In this document: piece after piece, positions 8,134 to 18,700 of the stretch
Position numbering within the stretch: the stretch's first letter is position 1
Layout of the letters: every line of letters starts with the position of its first letter
From: a virus
Strand: one strand, 5' to 3'
Length of the DNA stretch: 51,617 bases
IMG/VR virus record: IMGVR_UViG_3300011114_000297
Span: 1 to 51,617 of that record
The notes under the pieces: model-generated
Databases searched by the model: none
The model's input: only the letters and a program-made list of their open reading frames with translations
What the model was told of the DNA's origin: nothing
Position numbers and translations under genes: made by a program

Positions 8134-10008
8134 ATGTTTATTGAAGCATTTGCGCTTGCCGCCCCCGAAGTTCTTGGCGCAGAAACAGCTTTTGCCTTTG
8201 CGCCCGAAGCGTTATACGGCGCGTCTGAGTTTGGTACTGCGGCAGCGTTTGATGCACTTGGTGCGGGGGCGTTGGGTGCGGGTGCATTAGGTCTAGAAGG
8301 TCTCGGCATGGCGGGTCTGGAGGGAATCAGTGCCGCTGCGCCATCTCTAGGCGAATCTATCACTCAAGGTATTCTTAGTGGTGGCCCCGGTGCTGGCGGT
8401 GCTGGTGTCAATGAAGCTTTAATAGCTCAGCAACAAGCAAATGCTGCACAGGTTGCAAATTCTGGAATGCAGCAAGCAGTACCAATGGTAGAAGCCCCAG
8501 TTGCGCCACCTGCATCACCAGTAGGTTTAGAACAAGTGCCAGAACCACTTTCTGAAGCTGCACAACGAACAATAGAAGGGGCAAAAACGTATGGCCCTGC
8601 AACCAATGCAGAATTTGCTGATGCGCAACTACAAGCAGAAAAGGCTAGAGAGGCTGCAAACTATGAAGAAACAATACAGAATCTATCAAATAACGGAATA
8701 AAACAAGTAAGCGCGGCTGATACTATGCCTCAAATACCGTATGACGCTGCAAGACCAATGGCTAGTTATCCGGGTTCTTATCCAGAAGCTCAATCACTTT
8801 ATCCGCAAAATGTAGCATCGCAAGTACCGAATGCGCCTTCGGCAATGAACGACGCCTCTAATGCAGCAAACCGTTTTACTGATGCAATGCAAGGGCCGGG
8901 TACAAATTCGTCTCCATTTGGCTCCCCATCTGCAATGAATGAGGCTTCTGGCACAAGTCGTTTTACTGACGCAATGCGGGGGCCGGGTACAAATTCGGCT
9001 TCTACCCCAGTTCAGTCTGCAATGAACGAAGTAGCGGGTGGACAACCTGCGCCATATGAATGGGCGGGGAATAATGCCAATCAAATTTCTTCTGTTGCAA
9101 GTGGGCCAGCAGGCGGAATAGCAAACGGGCCAGCAGGCGCAGCTACTGATCCTTTATCCACAGGCTTCAACAAGGCGCTTGACTTTGCCAAAAATAATCC
9201 GTTCTCTGCGGCATCTATGGCTTATACAGCCTATAGCTTACTTAATAAGAAAACACCGGAACAACAAAAGGCTGAGGAGTATAACGGCCCGCTGAAGAAC
9301 TACAGGATGTCTCCTAACTTCCAAGGACGTCAAGCTAATCCTGCTGATTTCCAATATACCCCAAGAACCTATGCTGAAGGTGGGATTGCTTCTTATGACA
9401 AGGGCGGTGAGATTGCAATGGACTATTGGAGATCCCAGCAGCATCAGGCAGCCAACCCGCCGTCTGGTAAGTCAGATCCCGGCGCTCGCTATGCTGGCGA
9501 TGTTGTTTATGACCTTGACCCAGATACTAAGTATCTTGATCCAGTAACCGCTGCGCAAGTACGCATGGCGAAGATCAACAAACGCGCCAATATGCAGACC
9601 CCGGGTATGAAACGTCCTACTCCGATGGGACAGTTAAATCTTGCACCACCCGGAATAAAAGCGGCAGCGGCAGCTCAGTCTATTGACCCGGAAACTTACG
9701 CGGCGCATGGCGGAATCATGCACTCTAGTCTGGGTGGCTATGCTACTGGTGGAAACCCTAGGCTGCTCAAAGGCCCGGGCGATGGCATGTCGGACAACAT
9801 TCCTGCCACAATCTCAGGCAAACAACCTGCTCGACTGGCTGATGGTGAGTTTGTTGTACCCGCTGACGTGGTATCCCACCTTGGAAATGGTTCAACTGAA
9901 GCGGGGGCAAAAATCCTGCACGCAATGATGACCAAAGTACGTAAAGAACGTACTGGCAACCCCAAGCAAGGTAAACAGATCAACCCCCGTAAATTTGTAC
10001 CCACCTAA
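8134..10008 (+). CDS. Internal-virion-type structural protein, Ala/Gly-rich, 624 aa
   Basis: The N-terminal 90 residues are almost all Ala, Gly, Leu and Glu and may be membrane active. The middle carries imperfect repeats of FTDAM-GPGTNS with SAMNEAS (about residues 230-305). A motif YAEGGIASYDKGGEI lies near residue 412. The C terminus has GPGDGMSDNIPATISG and ADGEFVVPADVVSHLGNGS, a pattern often seen in environmental phage virion proteins. It may be a tape-measure or ejection component; no catalytic motif is seen. Confidence 0.65.
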   Translation: MFIEAFALAAPEVLGAETAFAFAPEALYGASEFGTAAAFDALGAGALGAGALGLEGLGMAGLEGISAAAPSLGESITQGILSGGPGAGGAGVNEALIAQQQANAAQVANSGMQQAVPMVEAPVAPPASPVGLEQVPEPLSEAAQRTIEGAKTYGPATNAEFADAQLQAEKAREAANYEETIQNLSNNGIKQVSAADTMPQIPYDAARPMASYPGSYPEAQSLYPQNVASQVPNAPSAMNDASNAANRFTDAMQGPGTNSSPFGSPSAMNEASGTSRFTDAMRGPGTNSASTPVQSAMNEVAGGQPAPYEWAGNNANQISSVASGPAGGIANGPAGAATDPLSTGFNKALDFAKNNPFSAASMAYTAYSLLNKKTPEQQKAEEYNGPLKNYRMSPNFQGRQANPADFQYTPRTYAEGGIASYDKGGEIAMDYWRSQQHQAANPPSGKSDPGARYAGDVVYDLDPDTKYLDPVTAAQVRMAKINKRANMQTPGMKRPTPMGQLNLAPPGIKAAAAAQSIDPETYAAHGGIMHSSLGGYATGGNPRLLKGPGDGMSDNIPATISGKQPARLADGEFVVPADVVSHLGNGSTEAGAKILHAMMTKVRKERTGNPKQGKQINPRKFVPT

Positions 10009-10010
10009 AC

Positions 10011-10418
10011 ATGCCCTTATACCAAGTCCATCCCCGCGAGTTGCCAGAAGTATGGCCTGTTGCTGCGCCTTTGATTCAGCGGGCAATCGACCTTGACCCA
10101 GACCTCAACAAGATTGACTTAATTGAGTATGCGGTTCGCACAGGTAAAACATATTTGGTTGTGTGGGATGAGCCGGGTGAAGGCATTACTGGCGCAGCAA
10201 TAGTGGATATTGTTGATACGCCGTGTGAGCGTATTGCGCACGGGAACTTGATGGGCGGTAAAGCTATTGTGCGCCCACACGTGATTGAAGAGCTTTATAA
10301 ATGGATGCGCTTACATGGCGCAACAACAGCACAACTCTGGGCCAAAGGCACTTTGGTGAATATGTATGAAAAGATTGGGTTAAAAGTTACCCATCAAGTA
10401 ATGAGGATTAAATTATGA
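10011..10418 (+). CDS. GNAT-like acyltransferase-fold protein, 135 aa
   Basis: The sequence has the shape of a small GNAT fold: an N-terminal helical stretch, beta strands in TYLVVWDEPGEGITGAAIV, an acceptor-loop-like GNLMGGKAIV, and a C-terminal MYEKIGLKVTHQVMRI resembling the end of N-acetyltransferases. Similar proteins stand next to internal virion genes in T7-like phages, where they may be structural rather than enzymatic. It overlaps the next gene by 4 nt. Substrate unknown. Confidence 0.6.
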   Translation: MPLYQVHPRELPEVWPVAAPLIQRAIDLDPDLNKIDLIEYAVRTGKTYLVVWDEPGEGITGAAIVDIVDTPCERIAHGNLMGGKAIVRPHVIEELYKWMRLHGATTAQLWAKGTLVNMYEKIGLKVTHQVMRIKL

Positions 10419-12763
10419 ACGCCTTCAAGTTTATCTATGGTCTTATCCACCCACTGGGCATTGTTGCTCGGTTTACTCTTTGGGGTGGCGGCTCAGGTGG
10501 TGGCGGTTCACAGAGTAGTACCAATACAACGTACCAGACCAATATCCCTGAGTACGCAAAGCCGTACGTCGAGACAATGCTTGGCGCGACTCAGAAACAG
10601 TTGTTCCAAGGAACTCCTACTGAGGGAGGGGGCTTCGATATAACTGGCTTCCAACCATACAAAGCTTATGGCGGTACGTACGACGAGCAGGGCAATCAGA
10701 CTTCCTATGACCCCAGTAAATCTATAGCTGGCTTTCAACCAATGCAGCAACAGGCGATGTCTACCGCTGCAAATATGCAATCTAACCCCGAAACATTTTC
10801 GCAAGGTGTTGGCGGATACATGTCGCCGTTTGCCCAGTATGCGTTGCAACCACAACTCCAAGAAGCAGCACGGCAGTCTGCAATCCAAGGCACTCAACAA
10901 CAGGCTCAAGCTGCGCAAGCTGGGGCTTTTGGCGGGGGGCGTGATGCACTCATGCGCTCAGAACGTGAACGTAATCTTGGTCAGCAGCAGTCCAACATTA
11001 TGGCGACTGGGATGCAGAACGCATTTAACCAAGCGCAGCAGCAGTACAACACTGGATTCCAGCAGAACCTTGGCATCAATGCCTTGCAAGCTCAGTATGG
11101 TGGTCAACAGCAGGCGTTGGAGCAGCAGAAGATTAACCAGTCTATGCAGGACTTTGCCAATGCGCAGCAGTACCCGCTCATGCAGTTGGGTACTATGTCC
11201 AATATGATCCGTGGCTTGCCCATGCAGGCTTCTACTACCAACCAATACGTGGCGGCTCCCAACTCAGTCACTCAAGCTATCGGGGCTGTGGGCGCGGGTA
11301 CATCACTGTTGGGCGCGATGAGTCCATCAAAAGCCAAAGGCGGTGTTATTAAAGGATACGCCAAAGGCGGCATCCTGTCGTATGACGTGGGTGGCGAAGT
11401 TGAGAGCGATCTCTACAACATGGATGAGTCAAGTCTACAAAGACAACTTAAAGAATCATCTAGCCCATCAGTCAAGCGTATGGCGCAACGCATTTTGCGT
11501 GAACGTCAGTTGGAGAAACAACCCCAGCAGCCACAACCTAGCTATGCTGGTGGCGGCATCATTGCGTTTGCTGAAGGCGGTAAACCAACATCTTCAGAAG
11601 AGTTGCACCAACGTGTTTTGCAAGGAAACCCAGCTGGAGACATAAAAGCTAATCCTGTTCCTATTCAATCAGGTATCCTTCCAGAACCGCGTGAAGCTGT
11701 ATCAGAAGGCGCAGCTCCAGCTCCCAGAATACCTACTACAGTGGAAGCACTACGGGCATCTCCTGACATGAACCCTCTTATGAAGAGCATGTATAGCGAT
11801 CTTGCAGCTGACTATGCTCCATCAGTTTCAGAACGTATGGCGAATAAACAAGCAGAGCGTCAGGCGCTTGGCATTGGTAACCCGGGTGTTGAGCAGATGT
11901 CTAGGCTCATGGCTGAGAAAGCCAATGCTGAAGATGAAGCTAGTCGTAATAGATGGCTGCGTTCCGCTCAATTCTTTGCAAAATGGGGATCAACCCCCGG
12001 CCCAACTTTGGCTGCTGGTTTGAAAGCTGTGAATGAAACTATCCCTGATGTAATCACTGACGAAAAAGAAGCCAAGAGATCTCGTATGGAGATTGAAAAG
12101 GCTATGGGTAATATTGAAGAAGCTACACGTCTTGAGAAGAAGGGCGACTGGGAAGCATCTACAGCTGAAAAAGAAAAAGCTGCGGCGCGTATGCAAGCAC
12201 TTAGCGCGAAGTGGGTTGAACTACAAGAAGTTGAACTGAAAACCCAAGCGGCTGAAAACAGAGCAAATATCCGTGGTGATATTGAACTCAAGAAAGTTGC
12301 GATGCAGGATGCGCACAGGTTGGAGCGGGAAAGAGAACTTAGAGCAGCTGATAACGCTAGCGCTGAACGTGTTGCACAAATTCGGGCTGGTGTAGAACGT
12401 GGTCAACTGTCTGAAGCTAAACTCCAGACTGCTTTGCAAGCGTCATTGCATGAGTTTAATTACATCGACATAAAAGCGCAAGATATAAGAAGTAAAGGTG
12501 ATTATAAAGATGCGAGCGATATCGTAGCCCAGCTCAAAGGAAAAACAGATCTGACTCAAACACAACAAAACATGTTGACCAAGGCGCAAGGCGTAATTAA
12601 AGATACTGAAGAAAACATTGCTGGCATGAAAAAACGCGCCAGTGAAAATTATGAAAACATACGCAATAAAGTTCAAGGCAAGTCTGGTAAAGAAACTGGG
12701 GGCAATTCATCGCCTTCAGATAAGAATACTCCTCCTCCCCCACCCGGCGCTAGAGTAGATTAA
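10415..12763 (+). CDS. Internal virion / ejection-type structural protein, 782 aa
   Basis: A hydrophobic N terminus (about residues 4-22) is followed by a Gly/Ser linker and a Gln/Ala-rich helical region. Two copies of the glycine motif seen in the 624-residue protein occur here, YAKGGILSYDVGGEV near residue 315 and YAGGGIIAFAEGGK near 378. The last 250 residues are highly charged coiled coil ending in a Pro-rich tail. This architecture fits a T7 gp14/gp15-like ejection protein, but no family is proven. Confidence 0.65.
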   Translation: MNAFKFIYGLIHPLGIVARFTLWGGGSGGGGSQSSTNTTYQTNIPEYAKPYVETMLGATQKQLFQGTPTEGGGFDITGFQPYKAYGGTYDEQGNQTSYDPSKSIAGFQPMQQQAMSTAANMQSNPETFSQGVGGYMSPFAQYALQPQLQEAARQSAIQGTQQQAQAAQAGAFGGGRDALMRSERERNLGQQQSNIMATGMQNAFNQAQQQYNTGFQQNLGINALQAQYGGQQQALEQQKINQSMQDFANAQQYPLMQLGTMSNMIRGLPMQASTTNQYVAAPNSVTQAIGAVGAGTSLLGAMSPSKAKGGVIKGYAKGGILSYDVGGEVESDLYNMDESSLQRQLKESSSPSVKRMAQRILRERQLEKQPQQPQPSYAGGGIIAFAEGGKPTSSEELHQRVLQGNPAGDIKANPVPIQSGILPEPREAVSEGAAPAPRIPTTVEALRASPDMNPLMKSMYSDLAADYAPSVSERMANKQAERQALGIGNPGVEQMSRLMAEKANAEDEASRNRWLRSAQFFAKWGSTPGPTLAAGLKAVNETIPDVITDEKEAKRSRMEIEKAMGNIEEATRLEKKGDWEASTAEKEKAAARMQALSAKWVELQEVELKTQAAENRANIRGDIELKKVAMQDAHRLERERELRAADNASAERVAQIRAGVERGQLSEAKLQTALQASLHEFNYIDIKAQDIRSKGDYKDASDIVAQLKGKTDLTQTQQNMLTKAQGVIKDTEENIAGMKKRASENYENIRNKVQGKSGKETGGNSSPSDKNTPPPPPGARVD

Positions 12764-12765
12764 AC

Positions 12766-15700
12766 ATGACACTCCAAACTGCTACCAATCCTGATACTGG
12801 TGAACGCTTTGCGTTGGTTGACAACGAGTGGGTTCCTTTTTCTAAAACGGCAAGCAATCCCGATACAGGGGAAAAGTTTGGACTAATAAAAAATCAATGG
12901 ATGGCTTTACCAGTAAAAGCCGCGCCTGCCTCCCCCGTTGACCAAATCCCCGGGCAGTCTGTTAAAGCGCCACCTCCCAAACCAGAAACGGATATGAACC
13001 CTGTCTTGCGGGGTATCACTAACCATCCGGGTTCAACTGAAGGCTTGATTGGTTCAGCACAAGCGCTTTATGGTATTGGGCTGCATAAAGTAGGTCTTGA
13101 AGAAGCTGGTAAAGGCCAAATAGAACGCGGCCTGAGCAAGATGAAAGAAGGTGAATCCCGCACTGTTTCTAAAGCAACGGATGAGTTAACTGAAGCGTGG
13201 AATAAAGGTATCTGGACTGTTGCTACAGAATACTTGCCTTACCAACTTGGCGTAGGTTTGGCTAATTTAGGCGAATCTCTTGCATTCTCTGGGCTGGGCG
13301 CGCTTGCAGGTACGGCTTTGGAACCCGGTGGCGGCACTGCTGCGGGAGCTGCGGTAGGATTCTTTTCTGACAATATGGTCAAGCTTGGTATTAAACAAGC
13401 AGCAAAAGAAGTCCTTGAAAAAGAAGCCGCTAAAGCTGTAGCAGAAGGCGCTACACGTGCAGAAGCAAAGCAAATTGGTAAAGATGCAGCCACCAAGTTT
13501 GTTGTAGATGAAACTGCAAAAGTAATTGCCAAAACAGGTGGTAAAGGGGTCTTTGAAGAAGGCGCAAAAGCCTATGGTAAAGAAGGCGCGAAACAACTTG
13601 GTTCTTATGCAGGTACTGCTACGCAAGCAGTGGCGCATGGCTTTGGTGAAGTTGGTCAACGTGCGCTTGAAGAAGGCGAAAAGCGCGGTGAAAAACCAGA
13701 AGATATGGATTTCAGTCGTGTATTGCCCGCTGTTGCCGTACATGCTGTAGCTAACTTTATCAATGAACGTGTCGGACTTGGCGCGTTGAAGATTGGCGAA
13801 AAAGCTGCTGAAGGTTTACTTGCTGAAATTGCTAAACGTATTGGTATCACAGGCTTAAAAGAAATGGGCGGTGAAGAAATTCAAACGCTTGCTGAACGCT
13901 TTGGTGCAAAGCTTTCTCTTGCTGATGCTGATGCTTTGAAAGACTATATCAATACGGCTGGTGCATCGTTTGGTATGGCAATTGGCCCCGGCGCTATTGG
14001 TGGGGCGCGTACTCACTTTGCAGGTAAGCGGGCAGAAGCAGCTGCATCTGCGGCAGGCCAAGACCTAAGAAACCAATTCACCACGGCGGGAGGAGACCCA
14101 CAAGCAAATGCGCCCCAGCCAGAAGCGCATCACTTGGCTTTGATTGCGCCTGCTACAGATGCAAAAGGTAATCCACTAGTAGGTGGCACAGCCACGCCTG
14201 CTCCTGCGGCTACAACTCCTGCGGCTACAACTCCTGCGGCTACAACTCCTGCGGCTACAACTCCTGCGGCTACAACTCCTGCGGCTGCTCCTACGGCTAC
14301 CCCTGTGGCTGATCCAATAGTCAAGGCGCAAGCGTATCTGGATGAATTGAGTGCAGATCAAAACAAAAAACCAAACGCATCAAAGCTGAAGGGCTTGGTC
14401 AAAGAACTTGGTATTGACGTGCCTGCTGGCGAAGGATTCAACACCCGTGCAGTTGAGGCTATTAAAACGCATTTGGGGCAGACGACTACAAGTACGGAGG
14501 CCGTACCTGATTTTGTTGTTAGCTACGACCAAGAGGCTACGCAAAAAGAAATTAACAAAATAAATGTAATACTTGATGCAGCACTTAAAGACCCAACACT
14601 TATTAGTTTAGAACAACTTAAGGTATTAGAAAAACGCCTTGATGAATTGTCAAGTAGGCAGCCAAAACAAGAAACACTTGCTGCTTTACGAACCTCAGAA
14701 ATTACAACTCAGGGAGCAACAGTTGGAGCTGACACTACAACAAGTGGAACAAGTACTACTGTGGCTACACCAGCCATTACTACAGACAATGCCCCAAAAC
14801 CTCCGGTCAATACCGCCGGAACTGTGGGAGGAGCTGGAGCAGCTGTATCTACAGGTACTGTGGGAGCGAAGACTCAACTCTCTTCACTAAGCCAAGAGAC
14901 TCAAGACGAAATCAATCGCCGCCGTGATGAAGTGCAGACATTGATCGAGGATGGCAAGCCTTCCAAGCTTATCCAAAACAAGTTGGGCTTCCTCAACAAG
15001 ATGGAAGATACACATGGCGTGGAGCGTTTTGTTCCTACGTCAGATGGTCTACCCGCAAAGAAACCAAGTTATGTTTCTGTCCGAAGTTTGATTGACCGAG
15101 GTATGCAAGCCGCTGCATCGTTCATCAATCGCACCCCTGCTTATGAAGGCAAGGATCTTGAAGGTGCAATGAAGCTGGCTGACCAGTACGATGCGCAAAC
15201 GGAAAAAGAACGCCAAGAAGCTCTTGAAAAACCTAAAGCAGCAAAAACTAAAAACATCAAGGTTTCAGATGAAATCATTGAAGAGTACAACGCCACACGT
15301 GAAGAAGTAAATAAAAGGGCGGACGAAGATGACAGCAAGCGAAAGCAGCTTGCAGATAACTTAGACAAACTTCATGAAGAACGTAAAGCGGCTGAAGCTA
15401 AGCTTGAAAATGAAAACCTCAACGATCCTGCCAATGAAGCCCATATTAAATACTTAGACGAGCAAATTGTTGCGGCTGAAGCGGAATTGCAAAAACATGG
15501 TGGTAAGAGAAGTAAGCTCCCTAACTGGAACAAAGAGATTACCGCAGCTGAAAAAGAAGTTTATCTTGAGCATATTTTTGACAACACTGTCGAGGAACAC
15601 AATCAAGCTGCTAAGGCGTTGATCGAGCATAGACGTGAACAAGGAGCTAAGAGCCGTGAGGGTGAAGGTTCACTTGATCGTACAGAACAGCGCCTTGCAA

Positions 15701-18700
15701 AGATCTATGACGATAACCGCAAAGCTACCGGCAAATTCTTTGGGTTTGAATTTCCAACATGGGATAAGTTGTCTCCCCCTGCAAAAGCAGTTTATCTGCG
15801 TGAACTGGCGGGTAAGGCGTTGACCGGACACCAGCAAGACAATGCGTTTGCGCAGTTGGCAAAACACCTTATCAGTAAAAATGCAGAGTTGTCCGAGGCG
15901 CGTAAAGCTGAGGAAAACAAACGTATTGAAGAACGTAAGAAGGTTATTCAAGAGCGTTCAAGGGAAGAAGAAAAACGCAACAAAGAACGCTTGGCAAAGT
16001 ATGAGCGTCAATCCCTTGGTGCGGCAAGAACTTCAGAGTTTGTTCCAAATAATGTTGTTCAGGCAGTTAAAAACAATGACCTAGCTGGAGTCCTCAACGG
16101 GATCGTATCTGCGCTGGACAAGACGCTTGCCCCGCACCGCAGGATCTATAAACAAATTGCAAACTTGACGGCGAAGCTTGGGTTGAAAACAAAGATTCAA
16201 CTGGTCGATAGCTTGCCAGAAGGTGACTTGGCGATCTATGACTCTGTAACTGACACGATCAAGGTCACATCAGAAGGCCTGACCTATACGACTATTCTTC
16301 ACGAAGTAATCCACGCCGCCAGCGTACGCGTGTTGAACCATTACATGGAAGGCCGCAAGAATCTGTTGACTGAGTCTCAGATCAAAGCAGCGGAACATAT
16401 TCTGAAGATCATGCGGGAAACACAAGAAGCACTGGGCGAATACCACCCAGATGCCTATACAAACCCATATGAATTCTTGGCCTATTCATTGACCGACAAA
16501 ACATTGCAAGCTGACTTGCATGAGCAAGGGATTGAGTATGGCTTGTATTCTTTCTTGGGCCAGCAACGCGAAGACATCATCAGCATCATGCCGGACAAAA
16601 AGTCTGCATGGTCAGAATTCAAAAAAGCGATTGCAGGTATCGTTGGTTACAAACCCGGGCAGTTGAAGTCATTCAACTTTGTACTGGAACTGAACGCTGC
16701 ATTTGAAGATGTTCTGTCTGTGCCTACTGAGCCAATCTACCTCAACACGTCGTTGCCTGCAAAGACAATACCGACCGGCAAAAGCAAAAAGAATATCAAT
16801 AAAGGGGATATGGATGACCCCAAGACGCGAGAAGCGTATGCGCACAGTGAGAGAGAAGATCCAGAGTCATGGGTAAAGAAAATCAAACGTAACCTGTTTA
16901 CTGTTCAGGGTGCGCGGAATCTAGCTAAGCTTGCTGTTGATAAAACTTACCCATTGAGAAGCTGGGAGCTTCGGCATGAGCTTGGAAATTTGATCCACTA
17001 CTCTGGTGACCAATTCAATGCCATATCTTCTGCTCTGGACTTGTCTACGGGTGAAAAAGCTCAATTCATCACGCATTACTTGGATCAACCATTGACTGAG
17101 TTGAAAGCCGCTTTTGGTGCTTGGACAAACGATTTCAGCAAATCGTTCAAGGACGCGACGATTGACTTCCATATGTACGCTGAGGCTTTTACAGAAACAG
17201 AACGTCGTAAAGCCTTGTGGGTTATGTCCGTGCCTTTTAGTACAGACAATACAGGGCCAAAAGCTATCATTGAGAATGGTAAAAAAATCAGTGCCGCAGA
17301 ACGTCGTACACATATTGTTGGCGATAAAAGCAAAGGCATACCCGGACTGATTGACCAAGTAGCTTTATCTCCTGCACAAACAGAACAGCTGTGGAATGAG
17401 TTGACGTACCTTGCCGAAAACTATGCGGATGTAGCGGGATACTCACCCCGCGACATCAAGATCGACACCAAAAAACCAAATGCGCAAGATCACCTAAAGA
17501 TGTGGAGCGACTACTACACTGCGGTTGGTCTGGATAAAGATGCTGTCAAATCACGCATGGATCATTTCAATGCAAGGACGAATGCTGAAAAAGCGGCGAT
17601 CCTGCGCATATTTACGGCTGCAAAATCTCTTGCTGATGCTACAAAAGAACTTAACAAGATAGGTAACTACTGGTCATTCCCTGTGACGAACATCACAGAC
17701 ATGTACAACTACCAATACTACATGCCGTTTAAAGGCTTGTCGAAGTCTGAAACAGAAGACATGATTGACCCCAATACGGTGGGCAACGGTAAAGCTGTGC
17801 AAGAGATGGAACACGAAGCAATGGGTCGTTTTAGTATTGCAAATGATCCTTTGGCGCAGTTGATGCAGGATGCCTATAAAGGCGCAAACCGTGCAGCTAT
17901 ACGTAACTACACGTTGGCAATTAAAAATGCTCTACCAAAAAGCAAAGAAAATCCCAATGGAACTGGCATCCTAGATGGGCAAATAAAAGCGCACATACCT
18001 TATGCGGAAAGACAATCTGCCAAGTTAGAACAATACAAAGGTGGCCCGTACATCTTCCACTACAACTCCGACGGTTCAATTGATGTACTGGAGATAAGCC
18101 CGAAAGATGGGATGTTGGAGGCCATACGTTATTCGTTTAGAAAACCAAACCCTCTTCTTGATGCTATGAATAGTATCGTCGGGTGGATTGGAGCGAACCA
18201 CACACGATTTAACTACGACTTTGCCCCGAAGAACTTTGTCACTGACACAATGACCAACGCTTGGAACATGGGCGGTGGCATGATGGGGCCGTTGGCTGCG
18301 CCAAAGTATCTTGGAATGGTAGCGGGCAAAGTACTCACCAACGGGCTTGGTAAAGCATATCAAGTTGCGCTGTACCACACAGAAGGCGACCTAGGCAGTC
18401 AACAAGTCATGCTTAACATGGCTAAAGAAGATCCTTTCATGCGCGACATGATGGAAATGATTAAGGTCGGCGGCAAAACTGTTTACATTGATAGCATGTC
18501 GTTGAAAGCTAATATCCAGACGCTTAAAAATCTAAATCCGCATTGGGTTATTACCAAGTGGGAACAGTTCCAAGCGTTGGTGGATACATGGTCAACTATG
18601 TTTGAATTGACCAGCCGCACGGCTGCGTATCAGATGTTCAAGGATTACTACCTCCAACAGAATCTTAAAAAAGGATTATCTAAAGATGATGCGTTGCAAG

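Noticed and set aside
14130-14361. Repetitive minus-strand frames over the 15-nt repeat
   Set aside because: They arise from the repeat itself and lie within the giant virion gene.
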